Part shown: positions 19,800 to 30,241 of the stretch, one piece after another
Layout: the number at the start of each line of letters is the position of its first letter
How positions within the stretch are numbered: the first letter of the stretch is position 1
DNA from: Euglena gracilis
Lineage: Eukaryota > Euglenida > Euglenophyceae > Euglenales
Direction: 5' to 3'
Assembly: GCA_039621445.1 (NCBI GenBank)
Contig: CP154955.1
Span: 48,034,086 to 48,098,085 of the forward strand
Length of the DNA stretch: 64,000 nt
Position numbers and translations under genes: made by a program
The notes under the pieces: generated by a model
What the model was told of the DNA's origin: nothing
Databases searched by the model: none
What the model saw: only the letters and a program-made list of their open reading frames with translations

Positions 19800-22386
19800 T
19801 TTGTTAATGAAAGGGATAGGGTTAGGTCGACTTGCACCCGAGTAGGGGTTGGCAGATGAAGGGGGTATATTTTGTTAATGAAAGGGATAGGGTTAGGTCG
19901 ACTTGCACCCGAAAAGGGGTTGGCAGATGAAGGGGGTATATTTTGTTAATGAAAGGGATAGGGTTAGGTCGATTTGCACCCGAGAAGGGGTTGGCGGATA
20001 AAAGGGGGTTATTTTGTTAATGAAAGGGATAGGGTTAGGTCGACTTGCACCCGAGAAGGGGTTGGCAGATAAAAGGGGGTTATTTTGTTAATGAAAGGGA
20101 TAGGGTTAGGTCGACTTGCACCCGAAAAGGGGTTGGTAGATTAGAGGGGTTGGCAGATAAACGGGATTGATTTTGTTAATGAAAGGGATAGGGTTAGGTG
20201 GACTTGCACCCGAAAAGGGGTTGGCAGATGAAGGGGGTATATTTTGTTATTGAAGGGATAGGGTTAGGTCGACTTGCACCCGAGAAGGGGTTGGCAGATA
20301 AAAGGGGGTTATTTTGTTAATGAAAGGGAGAGGGTTAGGTCGACTTGCACCCGAGAAGGGATTGGCAGATGAAGGGGGTATATTTTGTTATTGAAGGGAT
20401 AGGGTTAGGTCGACTTGCACCCGAGAAGGGGTTGGCAGATAAAAGGGGGTTATTTTGTTAATGAAAGGGATAGGGTTAGGTCGACTTGCACCCGAAAAGG
20501 GGTTGGCAGATAAAAGGGGGTTATTTTGTTAATGAAAGGGATAGGGTTAGGTCGACTTGCACCCGAGAAGGGGTTGGCAGATAAAAGGGGGTTATTTTGT
20601 TAATGAAAGGGATAGGGTTAGGTCGACTTGCACCCGAAAAGGGGTTGGCAGATAAACGGGATTGATTTTGTTAATGAAAGGGATAGGGTTAGGTCGACTT
20701 GCACCCGAAAAGGGGTTGGTAGAAAAAAGGGGGTTATTTTGTTAATGAAAGGGATAGGGTTAGGTCGACTTGCACCCGAGAAGGGGTTGGCAGATAAAAG
20801 GGGGTTATTTTGTTAATGAAAGGGATAGGGTTAGGTCGACTTGCACCAGAAAAGGGGTTGGCAGATAAACGGGATTGATTTTGTTAATGAAAGGGATAGG
20901 GTTAGGTGGACTTGCACCCGAGAAGGGGTTGGCAGATGAAGGGGGTATATTTTGTTAATGAAAGGGATAGGGTTAGGTCGACTTGCACCCGAAAAGGGGT
21001 TGGTAGAAAAAAGGGGGTTATTTTGTTAATGAAAGGGATAGGGTTAGGTCGACTTGCACCCGAGAAGGGGTTGGCAGATAAAAGGGGGTTATTTTGTTAA
21101 TGAAAGGGATAGGGTTAGGTCGACTTGCACCAGAAAAGGGGTTGGCAGATAAACGGGATTGATTTTGTTAATGAAAGGGATAGGGTTAGGTGGACTTGCA
21201 CCCGAGAAGGGGTTGGCAGATGAAGGGGGTATATTTTGTTAATGAAAGGGATAGGGTTAGGTCGACTTGCACCCGAGAAGGGGTTGGCAGATAAAAGGGG
21301 TTTATTTTGTTAATGAAAGGGATAGGGTTAGGTCGACTTGCACCCGAAAAGGGGTTGGCAGGTGAAGGGGGTATATTTTGTTAATGAAAGGGATAGGGTT
21401 AGGTCGACTTGCACCCGAAAAGGGGTTGGCAGGTGAAGGGGGTATATTTTGTTAATGAAAGGGATAGGGTTAGGTCGACTTGCACCCGAAAAGGGGTTGG
21501 CAGATTAGAGGGGTATTTTGTTAATGAAAGGGATAGGGTTAGGTCGACTTGCACCCGAGAAGGGGTTGGCAGATAAAAGGGGGTTACCACCCCCCCCCCT
21601 AATTGACCCGCCCCCTAATTGACCGATCGCCCCGGGGAAAAATTTTTCGACCCCCCCCCTAATTGACTACCCGGGGGGATTCCGTGCTGAAGCACCCCCT
21701 AATTGATGGTACCCCCCCCCTAATTGACCAACCCCCCCCCTAATTGAACCCCCCCCCTAATTGACCAAAAGGGGGGTCCCGTGGAGAGGTCCCACGGTCA
21801 ATTAGGGGGGGGGGAGGTGGTATTTTGTTAATGAAAGGGATAGGGTTAGGTCGACTTGCACCCGAAAAGGGGTTGGCAGGTGAAGGGGGTATATTTTGTT
21901 AATGAAAGGGATAGGGTTAGGTCGACTTGCACCCGAAAAGGGGTTGGCAGATTAGAGGGGTATTTTGTTAATGAAAGGGATAGCGTTAGGTCGACTTGCA
22001 CCCGAAAAGGGGTTGGCAGATAAACGGGATTGATTTTGTTAATGAAAGGGATAGGGTTAGGTCGACTTGCACCCGAGAAGAGGTTGGCAGATAAAACAGG
22101 TTGGCAGATAAAAGGGGTTCATTTTTTTAATGAAAGGGATAGGGTTAGGTCGACCTGCATCCGAAAAGGGGTTGGCGGATGAAGGGGGTGTATTTTGTTA
22201 ATGAAAGGGATAGGGTTAGGTCAACTTGCACCCGAAAAGGGGTTGGTAGATTAGAGGGGTGTATTTTGTTTATGAAAGGGATAGGGTTAGGTCGACTTGC
22301 ACCCGAGAAGGGGTTGGCGGATAAAAGGGGTGTATTTTGTTAATGAAAGGGATAGGGTTAGGTCAACTTGCACCCGAGAAGGGGTT
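19800..22386. repeat. 71-bp satellite array
   Basis: About 33-36 monomers, each containing TTGTTAATGAAAGGGATAGG, GTTAGGTCGACTTGCACCCG and AAAAGGGGTTGGCAGAT, with subtypes (GGGGGTATATT, AAAGGGGGTTATT, AAACGGGATTGATT) in higher-order alternation. GATAGGGTTAGG inside each unit is telomere-like. It is interrupted at 21587-21820 by a TA-flanked element and fills the 3.25-kb long-TIR element. The small open frames here come from the repeat. Confidence 0.96.
21587..21820. mobile_element. TA-flanked C-run element inside satellite (234 bp)
   Basis: The ends are CCACCCCCCCCCCTAATTGA and the complement of CCACCTCCCCCCCCTAATTG. An uninterrupted monomer reads GGGGGTTATTTTG; here it reads GGGGGTTA, element, TATTTTG, so the TA was duplicated. 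The neighbouring monomers are therefore true empty sites. The interior repeats the word CTAATTGACC beside C-runs. Confidence 0.92.
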
Positions 22387-22388
22387 TA

Positions 22389-22591
22389 ACGTGACCCCCC
22401 CATTTGTCACCACCCCTAATAGTCGCCCCCCCTCCCCTTGGGGGGCGACAATTAGGGTGGGTTACCCATGGACCCATGGAAATGTGGGGTAAATTGAGTT
22501 ACCCCCCCCCCCTAGTTGTCCCCCCCCGTAATAGTTGCCAGGGGGGTCAAAACGCTCCCGAGGGGGTGCCAGATAGGGTGGGGGGTCACGT
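22389..22591. mobile_element. TA-flanked ACGTGACC-ended element (203 bp)
   Basis: It begins ACGTGACCCCCC and ends GGGGGGTCACGT with TA outside each end. Words such as AATAGTCGCC and GGCGACAATTAGG pair inside. It lies at the right edge of the satellite within the 3.25-kb element. Confidence 0.82.
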
Positions 22592-23005
22592 TATTAATTT
22601 TTTTTCGTTAAATTTTTACCTTACTTAACAATTCACCTATTCAAACGAAGGGGGGGGGCTTAAATTTCCAAAAGGTAGGGGGGGTAATGCGGATTTCTGG
22701 GGGTCGGGCCAACCTGGTCGGCCCGACCCCCAGAGGTCGGTATCCCACCAACAGGGGTCGGGCCGACCACAGGTCGGGCCGACCAGGTCGGCATCACCCC
22801 CAGGATGAGCACCCCCAGGAATCCGCACGGAGCCGAAACCGTTTATGTCAGTCGATTCCATTCAGGCGCCCGTTTATGTCAGTCGATTTCCATTCAGGCG
22901 CCCGTTAATGGGCCAAAAACAACTTTTTTGACCATATTTCCGTCCAGGCGGTTCGGTCGAATGAATATCAAGACAGGCGTCGGGCCCAGACAAAATAGGT
23001 TTTAG

Positions 23006-23109
23006 AAAAATCGACCGACACTAACAGATTCAGCAGGGGCGCCGGGCGCGAGCGAGCGAAGCGAGCCGCCCGGCGCCCCTGCTGAATCTGTTAGTGTCGG
23101 TCGATTTTT
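23006..23109. repeat. Near-perfect 104-bp hairpin
   Basis: AAAAATCGACCGACACTAAC with AGATTCAGCAGGGGCGCC pairs with its complement over about 43 bp around a GCGAGCGAGCGAAGCGAGC loop. It is probably a foldback element or a recent inverted duplication. Confidence 0.9.
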
Positions 23110-23214
23110 GTATAGAAAATGAGACGTGCCTTGCACACACAAGGGGATTTTGGCACGGTGCGTGTTCTGGCCATCGTTGCGTTGCACACACAAGGGGAAT
23201 TTGTTATTTTGGGC

Positions 23215-23310
23215 AGGGGGGGGGGTCCGGGGGGGGGGGGGCGGCAGCCCCCCCCCCCCCGGTCGGCCCGACCTCGGGGATCATCATAGCCAATCATCCG
23301 CACGGAGCCC
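23215..23310. repeat. G/C-run repeat with CCGCACGGAGCC end
   Basis: G-runs and C-runs flank GGTCGGCCCGACC and end ATCCGCACGGAGCC, the same right end as the long-TIR elements at 12023 and 19584. No matching left end is visible, so it is a truncated copy. Confidence 0.65.
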
Positions 23311-24254
23311 ATTTCAGGCATTTTTGGCATTATCCAGATTCCCCAAATTCTTGACCAATGAAACTGAAATTCCTGAATTCAGACGGTCGGGATCATATCC
23401 TGTCTGTTTCAACAGGTTAGGTTTTAACAGTTGCCAAATCACCCCTCGATCGAAAGCTTCTCTTATCAGACGACCAGCGACCGCAACTGAATCTGGCCAA
23501 ATTGTGTAGAATGCTTATAATCATTTATTTTTAGTTCGAGAAAATGAAACGGGTCATCTTTCTTTGCCAGTTGCGTTCATCTGACCGCAAAATTTAGCCT
23601 TTGCCTGTTCCAAAACGAACCCCATTCGACCAAAAATGTCAAAAAAAAAGTGGAAAGCCAAAATGTCCGAAATTTCACTAAAAATTCCTGATATGACCAA
23701 CAACAGGTTTCAATGTCCTGGAAATCGACTGGCCGAAACAATTTCAGCCTGAATTCCGTTTAAGTCAGTAGAAATTCAAGCAGGCATCAGGTCCAGAAAA
23801 TAGGCAAATGAAAGGAAATCCTGGCTTCTATTCATCAAAAAGGAAATCCTGCCAGATGATTTTTTGTGCTGATGATTTTTTGTGCTGGCAAACTCCTGAT
23901 TTCCCAAAAACATGCCTCAGGCATGGCATCACATCTCCCAGCGCAAAAGGTGCCAGCATTCCGTGGTGCGTGCACGGAAAGCAGTGTTCTTTGAATTTGC
24001 TCCAAAGCCATTGGAACAACCATTGCTTGGCTGACTGGTTGTTTCTGAGTGACTGACTTGCTTTTTGGTTCCCAGGCGGCCGGCAGGCCGCTTGCCTGAC
24101 CGGGCAGTCAGCAGTCTTGCCTCAAACATCTGCCAAACGGTTCAAACATCTGCTGCAGCATGGCACCATCACGCACATGAAGAGCTCGGCACTGCACAAA
24201 ACCTGGTCAAACAGGGGGGGGGGGGTGAGGGTACCCTATTCCTTTCAATGGCCC
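23310..24254. other. No recognisable gene
   Basis: Mostly complex sequence with a reverse copy of the GATGAAAAGAGCTTTCGATC repeat near 23435 and a short duplication (GATGATTTTTTGTGCT twice near 23860). No frame resembles a known protein. Confidence 0.5.
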
Positions 24255-24257
24255 TTA

Positions 24258-24437
24258 GGGGGTGTTCTCCCCGCGTCCCCCCCGCGTCCCCCCCCCCTCC
24301 CGGATTTTGGCCGGGCACATTTTTTCGTCAACCAAAGGAAAAATAAACACAGATTTGGCTGACGTCAAAGAAAACATGTGGGGGTGGTTTGGCCACAGTT
24401 CCCCCCCGCGTCCCCCCCCGCGTCCCGAACCACCCCC
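24258..24437. mobile_element. GGGGGTG-ended element, TTA duplication (180 bp)
   Basis: It starts GGGGGTGTTCTCCCCGCGTC and ends GCGTCCCGAACCACCCCC, with TTA directly outside both ends (24255-24257 and 24438-24440). The interior (GGATTTTGG, then GGCTGACGTCAAAGAAAA, then GGCCACAGTTCC) matches the copy at 35086 and a half copy at 36030-36137. A 3-bp AT-rich duplication and G-rich ends recall PIF/Harbinger-type MITEs (inference). Confidence 0.86.
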
Positions 24438-24639
24438 TTAGGACAACTGAAAAGGGGTCCGTGGTCGTATAACAGACAAGTACCCCAAAAATTTTCGACT
24501 CGCTTCCCATCAATCCTGCCCTCAAGGCAACTTGGCAGGAGTTGGTAAACCTGGATTGCACAAGCGGGGGGCGGGTGAAAGGCAAGGTGAAACCATTGAA
24601 TCCATCAGAGACACACCTGTGAAGCACTGCCTGTCTCAT

Positions 24640-25930
24640 CTTTCACTTGGTGTGACATGTTGAACACTCCTTTCAAAGCAGGGTGTTTGGAGTCAGCCAA
24701 TCAACTTGAGTTGTGGTGAATGAACATCCAGTTTTGATTATTTTAAAAAACAACAACAGACCGAGCCAATGTTGCCTCTTGTGAAAAACTCCTTTGAGTC
24801 ACTTCCCTGCTGTGGCCAAACCAAAAACCCAAATCCTGACCCTTTGAATAATGTACCACGATTGAGGCCTCAGGGCAACCGACTTCCATTGTTTTGGGCA
24901 TTATCTTGTTCTTCATTTCCCCACTGCACAAAACACGGTGTTTGGTGAAAAAGAAGGAATACCTGTCCCTCATCCCGGGTTGCTCCGTTTTGAGACCATT
25001 TGTTAGGTGAATAGCTGGTCAGAAATGCTGACACCTGGTCGAACTGTGTTTGCACATTCCACAGTTGGCCACATTTTGCTGTTGTTTCCCAGACAGTCAT
25101 TAATTTCAGGTGGTTTTGAAGGCGGGAGTGCAATTGTTAGCTTATGGGGGGAGGTGGATTTTGCAAGATGGTTCCTTTTGGCCTGTACCTTCTTTTTGGG
25201 AGTTGGGTTCAATTCCAATGCACTGGGCCGGCCGGCAGTCGAACAGCTGAAACAGCAGCAGCAAACAACCACACACGAGTTTCATCACCCCATCCAGTTT
25301 CAAGCAATGGGCTGATTCTTAAACAACTGTTCATAAAACTCGCACACAATTGAGACACCATGTTCTTGAAGCACTGGTGCGGTTTGCTGATGAAACACAA
25401 AGAAACAATGTCGAATCGGTGATATTGAGGAACACAAGGGACAACTTGGTTTTGAAAAGCTTAGAAAAGAAAACCTTGGAAAAGAAATGTTGTTCTACTT
25501 GCCAAGGGTATCCCGAGAAGGGGAGTTCGTCGACGTCAAGGATGCAATCAACACAGGCTTTAAGCAGCTGACACACCTTGACAATATCCACAGTTGACTG
25601 CCTCTGCGAAGGCAAAATGAGATAAGGTGGTTGAACAGTCCAGAGGACCCAAAGTTTCACTCAGAGGAAAGAAGTATTCAAAATCCTTGGTGTCAGGTTC
25701 AGGGGAACACACCAGATTGGACATGCTGACGTGCGAGAGATACCTGGGGAGAATAACACTATTGGAGGTGTGAGCTGGAGCCGGAACCCTGAACCCTGAA
25801 TAAACCCTGAACCTTTTTTTTTTTAACCCTGAACCAACAGAAGGGGATCTCCTAATTTCCGACAGGAAGGCTGTCAAAAAAAACCGTTGGAGGAATAATC
25901 GGGGCTGCAACTCAACAGGGGGGTGGCTCC
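24640..25930. other. Gene-like complex region, structure unresolved
   Basis: This stretch lacks G/C-run repeats and has ordinary base composition. Open frames occur on both strands; the most coding-like is on the plus strand at about 25395-25593. I could not join exons into a recognisable protein. Confidence 0.4.
25395..25593 (+). CDS. Candidate exon, unknown protein
   Basis: The frame reads CRIGDIEEHKGQLGFEKLRK, then FYLPRVSREGEFVDVKDAIN and TGFKQLTHLDNIHS before a TGA. It is charged and amphipathic like a real exon and may start after CACAAAG at about 25400. A second plus frame over the same bases (HVLEALVRFADETQRNNVES) is also open, so the true frame is unsettled and the product unknown. 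Confidence 0.3.
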
Positions 25931-25940
25931 TAATTCCCCA

Positions 25941-25993
25941 AAAAAAAAGGTGATACTTTCTCGATTAATGCGTGTCATCCTTGCGCAGGGACC

Positions 25994-26026
<33 letters not shown>

Positions 26027-26046
26027 CGGATGTCCCCGAAGGGCTC
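25941..26046 (-). ncRNA. U6: U6 spliceosomal snRNA
   Basis: On the minus strand the sequence has the 5' stem-loop GCCCTTCGGGGACATCC, then AAAATTGGAACGATACAGAG, AAGATTAGCATGGTCCCTGC and GCAAGGATGACACGC, and ends in a T-run that would stop RNA polymerase III. These include the invariant ACAGAG box, which pairs with the 5' splice site, and the AGC-triad region that pairs with U2. U6 forms the catalytic core of the spliceosome. The central domain differs from the plant and animal consensus at only one or two bases. The 5' end is set from the stem-loop and could be off by a few bases. TATTTTTGCATC-like AT sequence lies upstream, but no canonical upstream element was identified. Confidence 0.96.
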
Positions 26047-26284
26047 CGATGAAGATACCCATTTTTTGCATCTACATTTGATAGATGGTACAAATTAAAA
26101 GGTTTGGTGCATCTGGCGGTTTTTTCTTTTAAACGTGCGCGAATTGGATGGTCTCTGAAGCTGACAGCAGACGGCTCGTTTGGAGCTTGTATTCTTCCAC
26201 AAATAAGATCACCCTGTCTTCCGCCCACTCACCATATTCTGTCTGAAGGCCTTTGGGCACAAACTCTCAACCAAATAACGAACA

Positions 26285-26914
26285 TTGAACTCTCACCTGC
26301 CCCCCAACGTCAGATTACAAAATGAGCAAACAAGACACAACTCAGTAACCCCCAATAACCCCTTGAGCAGAGCCACACGCCGAGCCAAAGACAAATCAAC
26401 GGGTCACAAAGACGCGGAAAGAAGCAAACCACACAAAAGCCAAAAACCCGACACAAACACAAACACGCCATCCTGTGGCAAAAGAGGTACAAACGTCCCC
26501 CACCCCGCCCAATATATATTGAAGGTGACCTTTGCTCATCTTCCTCTAACCACTAACCTCCGCAACCTGAACAAGTATCACTCAGCACTCTTTTGTACAT
26601 TACACCCACAGTATAAACAACCCGCGACCTGTGGCGGCACAGGGAGTCACAAGGGGGTTCCTCTTGTGGCGAGGGCTAAAAGAGACGTTTCCCTGGGCCC
26701 GGGGCACGGTTTGGGTGAAGTTGTGCTACCCACCGTGAAGCTGGAAGTGGACTGTCACCTTCTAAGAAGAAAAGCTAGACCTCCACAAATGCGACACACC
26801 AAACACCCCCCAACGTCTGCCTACCACAATTTCAGCTCAATAAGCTCGACAATGCAGCAGTGCTCGTCAACACAAGGTGCAGAGGGTCCCTTACCAATAC
26901 ATCTAATTTGTTGA
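26285..26914 (+). CDS. Doubtful ORF, 209 codons
   Basis: A long open frame upstream of U6 in the opposite direction. The product is basic and rich in His, Pro and Thr, with no recognisable domain. The ATG is not supported by any signal. It is kept only because the stretch is not repetitive and the frame is among the longest here; chance is a fair explanation. Confidence 0.15.
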   Translation: MNSHLPPNVRLQNEQTRHNSVTPNNPLSRATRRAKDKSTGHKDAERSKPHKSQKPDTNTNTPSCGKRGTNVPHPAQYILKVTFAHLPLTTNLRNLNKYHSALFCTLHPQYKQPATCGGTGSHKGVPLVARAKRDVSLGPGHGLGEVVLPTVKLEVDCHLLRRKARPPQMRHTKHPPTSAYHNFSSISSTMQQCSSTQGAEGPLPIHLIC

Positions 26915-27034
26915 CATCCGCATGTAACTTGGGTACACGACGTTTGACCTGTATCCGTCATGTTGTACATAGAATGCCCCACTAAGTCCCGTTGGGACGA
27001 CGTGGAATGTACATTTCTAATCCGCCGGAGCACC

Positions 27035-27165
27035 ATGTGTTTGAGTACGTTTGGGTACGTTTGAGTCCGTTTGGGTACGTTTGGTACGTTTGGGTACGTT
27101 TGAGTCCGTTTGAGTCTGTTTGAGTACGTTTGAGCACGTTTGATTACGTTTGAGTACGGTTACAT
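27035..27165. repeat. ~10-bp minisatellite (TTTGGGTACG)
   Basis: About 12 units of GTTTGGGTACGTTTGAGTCC, varying between GGGTACG, GAGTACG and GAGTCCG. Confidence 0.92.
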
Positions 27166-28930
27166 GTGTCGGCAGGACATGGACACACTTCATGCAAAGA
27201 AATTGAAGAAAAGCTGTCGTAATTCCTGTTGTTATTCCTCAAGAAGATAACAGGAGGTCCGTTGGAGAGGACTAGTTTTTGGCTGCCACAATCCCCACAA
27301 CCCATCCCTCCAAATGGGCCAATCTGGGGGTGGGCAACCTCCATTTTATACAAATCAATCTGGGGAGGGGGGTGAATAATTTTTGCCCTCGGCCCTTAAC
27401 CAAAGCGCAGATGCCCACGTTACAGCCCATGAATACTGGGTGACGCGTTCAAATGAAAACCTATGGGGGTGTCTCCCCAGCGTCCCCCCCCTCCGCGCGT
27501 CCCCCCCCGCATCCCCATTTTGACCAGTTTTTTTTTGTCCCATGGACTTTCCGGTCTACAACGGGTGTGCTACCCCAGTGACCCCCCCCGTGACCCGAGA
27601 ATCAAGCCTTCGATTTTCATGCAATGCATCAACCTTCATCACTTCAACCTTTCTTTTCATTGGGGGGTCGCCCCCCCCCCCCTCACCGACCCCCTTGCCA
27701 CGCCATTTTCCCCCCCCCCTCTCCCCTTTTTCAGACCCCCTCGCCACGCCAAAGAAAATTTTCTTGGCAAACCCCCACGCACCCCTCCCCCCCCTAGCCG
27801 GAAACCTCGCCACGGCGTGCCGACCCCCCCCCCATTCATCATTTCAGCCTGCTTTTTGATGTAGGTGGCGATTTTGGTCGCTTTTCATCTATTTTCTGGT
27901 TGAAACCATCGAAAATTTGCCTTGAGATGGTCAAAAAAAATGGAAAGAAATGCCAAGATTTGAGGTGAAAAAAAATTCCACCCAAACAATGGCGCTTTTT
28001 TGGCGTATGAATTTGACCCAAAATATATCCCATTGGCAAAAGGGGAGATTGCGCAAGTAGGAAAGAATTTCATGGCAAAAAGTGGGGAGGGAAAACATGG
28101 AAGTTTTGTGGAAGAACCCCCCCCAAAAAAAAACAGAAAAGAATTGTCCTCACCCTAGGATGACGGCTTGTTTTTTTTTGAAACAAAAAACATGTTTTTT
28201 TTTGAGAAAAAAATCATGTTTTTTTAATTAAGAAAAAAAAAGAAACAATTTTTGCTTTTTCAAAAAAAAAACATGTTTTTTTGGCATTTTTTTTAAAAAA
28301 AACCCACCATTTGGACAGCCAAACCAAACCCTTTTTGGCACCCAACGTCCAAGGCACCTTCACGCCAAATAATGGCCAAAACTCTTGTCGGCTTAAAAAA
28401 AAAAGTGCCAAAAAGTGGTGCATTTCCACACCCAAAACGGATTTTGTCAAAAATGGCCCCAAATGCATCCCAAAAAATGGGACGGGCAAGAAAATCCTAT
28501 CAAAATTCCCTTCCAAAAATGACCAATTTCCGACATAAAAATCACCCCAAAAATGACCACTTTCGGACCAAAAAGCATTTTTTTGTTCAAAATGGCCCCA
28601 AAATGGCGAAAAATGTCCCCCCCCCCCCCCCCCCCTCCCCGGACCCCCCCGAAAAAATCCACCGATTTTTCGGACACGTCCTACCTTATCCCCCTGCCCC
28701 TTCTCATGATGGGTTGCAAAGTCATGGATGCTGCCTCCCGACTCCTCCAAAGTGACATACTTCCCCCGTGACCCCCCCCCCGTGACCCCCCACAATGTCG
28801 CGACATGTCCGTTCGGCAGAAACCATAAAGAGGAAGAGAGACAATTTTTTGAATGGAGGAGAGCCCCCCCCATCAATTCCCTTGGCACTTGCCATGCCAA
28901 CTGTGGAGGTTAGGCAGTACCGGGGGGGGG
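27166..28930. other. Low-complexity repeats, no gene
   Basis: Holds C-run tracts with CGCGTCC words (27478-27520), GTGACC words (27575-27600), long C-runs at 27665-27840 and 28615-28645, and poly-A/poly-T foldback (28165-28290) of the AAAACATGTTTTTTT type that recurs at 14.65, 40.73, 41.82 and 43.94 kb. The long frames over the C-runs are low-complexity Pro or Gly strings. Confidence 0.7.
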
Positions 28931-29129
28931 GGGGGCTGTTGACCCCCGATGAAGTGAACTTGACCAGTGAACTTCACCGTTTTGATGCTTGGGGGTGAAA
29001 TTTTGATTGGTGAAATTTTGTTCCTTTCCTCTCAAAATGGTCCTCTGAGGTTGATGTATCATGGAATTTTATCGAAATTTCCGAAAACTTGCCTAAAATG
29101 TCATTTTTGGCCATTTTTGGCCAACAAGG

Positions 29130-29174
29130 TCGGATGGTTAATCGAAAAACGGTTAATCGCTTGTGACCCCCCCC
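29130..29174. repeat. GGTTAATCGCTTGTGACC host repeat, left part
   Basis: GGTTAATCGCTTGTGACCCC continues after the nested elements at 29836 (CGGACAATTAACTATGG, then CTTCTTTTTCTTTGCAAAAG). Related copies are at 38265-38360, 38855-38885 (reverse) and 44780-44825 (reverse). The outer element is therefore inserted into a third repeat. Confidence 0.65.
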
Positions 29175-29177
29175 AAT

Positions 29178-29832
29178 GGGGGTGTACCCCCCGCGACCCC
29201 TCCCCCGCGACCCCCCGCGACCCACACATGGAGGGTTTCCGCATCCCAGCAGGAGACAAAAAATAGGGGGTGTTCCCCCCGTGACCCCCCCCGTGACCCC
29301 CCCGTGACCCAAACAAGGACCCTTTCGGCGAAATTTTGTCGGGAAAAATTTTGGCTGGTGATGCCTAATTTGATAAAATTATGGGGCATATTCCTAATTT
29401 TGAGGCGTAAATTTTTCACATTTGGGCTTGGTGATTCCTAATTTGGATGTCAAAATCCTAATTTTAGGTGTGGGGATTCCTAATTTGTGGAATTTTTCTC
29501 CAAAAATTTCGACTCGGTGATTCCTAATTTTTCCACCAAAAATGTGGTGTTCCCCCCGTGACCCCCCCCCCGTGACCCCCCCCCGTGACCCCCCCGTGAC
29601 CCGAACCACCCCCATAGCACCTTATTAGGAATTGGCACCCAAATTTGGAATTAAAACTGCCAAAAAATGTGTGATAAATCCCTAATTGGATCTATTTTTG
29701 GACCCAAAGGTTCTAAAAATAGGTCACATGTGACGTTGTATGTGAGGTCACAGTGGTCACACGTGACCCAACAAAACTGCCACGTTCCCCCGCGACCCCC
29801 CCCCGCGACCCCCCCGCGACCCGTACACCCCC
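29178..29832. mobile_element. GGGGGTGTAC-ended element, AAT duplication, with nested element
   Basis: It starts GGGGGTGTACCCCCCGCGAC and ends CGCGACCCGTACACCCCC, with AAT outside both ends (29175-29177 and 29833-29835). A second element (29266-29613) sits inside; without it the element would be about 304 bp. A diverged reverse copy lacking the inner insert lies at about 32340-32625. Confidence 0.88.
29266..29613. mobile_element. Nested GGGGGTG-ended element, ATA duplication (348 bp)
   Basis: It starts GGGGGTGTTCCCCCCGTGAC and ends CCCGAACCACCCCC with ATA on each side (29263-29265, 29614-29616). The sister copy near 32540 reads on the complement AAAAAATGGCACCTAATTAGG without a break, where this copy has AAAAAATA, insert, ATAGCACCTTATTAGG. 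The interior repeats GTGATTCCTAATTT phrases. Confidence 0.92.
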
Positions 29833-29835
29833 AAT

Positions 29836-30230
29836 TAAGCGGACAATTAACTATGGTAAATTGAAAATTGGTTAATCGCCTGTGATCCACCCCGGTAAAT
29901 CTCTTCTTTTTCTTTGCAAAAGAAGGGATGTCCTAGGGTTGGGAACATCTTTTCAGCGAAGATGGCAAGGTTGTGGAAGAAAAATTCTTTCCAAAAACCT
30001 TAAACGCCACTTGTAAAACTCTGTTTTTGATGCCTTGAGTGAGGAAGTTCGCCATACTTACGCCTAAAAAGGGATGTGACTTTTTTTTGAAAAATTGATC
30101 TTGCGGCAGTTAACCGAATTAATCGAGGGAAAGGCACAATTAATCAAAAAATTGTTAAATCGACAACCATGGTTGATTGCTTGACCTTGAAAATGACGGT
30201 TAATTGCCCAACTCCGTGGCCAAAAAAGTA
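29836..30230. repeat. TTAATCG host repeat, right part
   Basis: GGTTAATCGCCTGTGATCC and CTTCTTTTTCTTTGCAAAAG with GGGATGTCCTAGGGTTG match 38300-38360 closely. It ends with repeated GGTTAATTG words. No gene was seen. Confidence 0.65.
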
Positions 30231-30241
30231 CCCTTGTGGTG

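Larger units (their letters stand above)
19584..22834. mobile_element. 3.25-kb long-TIR element carrying a satellite, 9-bp TSD
   Basis: The left TIR (from GGCCCCGGGCGGATTCCTGG) and the complement of the right end (GGCTCCGTGCGGATTCCTGG) match for about 190 bp, through CATCCTGGGGGTGATGCCGA and paired GGTCGGCCCGACC words, to TTTAAGCCCCCC. GAAACCGTT lies just outside both ends (19575-19583 and 22835-22843), a perfect 9-bp duplication. The interior is a 71-bp satellite of about 2.6 kb that itself holds two younger elements. There is no transposase. Long TIRs with a 9-bp duplication are typical of Mutator-like elements (inference). Confidence 0.9.

Noticed and set aside
19800-22386. Possible CRISPR array (regular 71-bp spacing)
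   Set aside because: Monomers are contiguous with no unique spacers, and the host is a eukaryote.
25400-25520. Minus-strand segment QHFFSKVFFSKLF resembling the N-terminus of a globin
   Set aside because: It lacks the conserved Pro and spacing of the HFY-x3-F pattern, and the plus strand of the same bases is more coding-like; it cannot serve as the missing flavohemoglobin exon.
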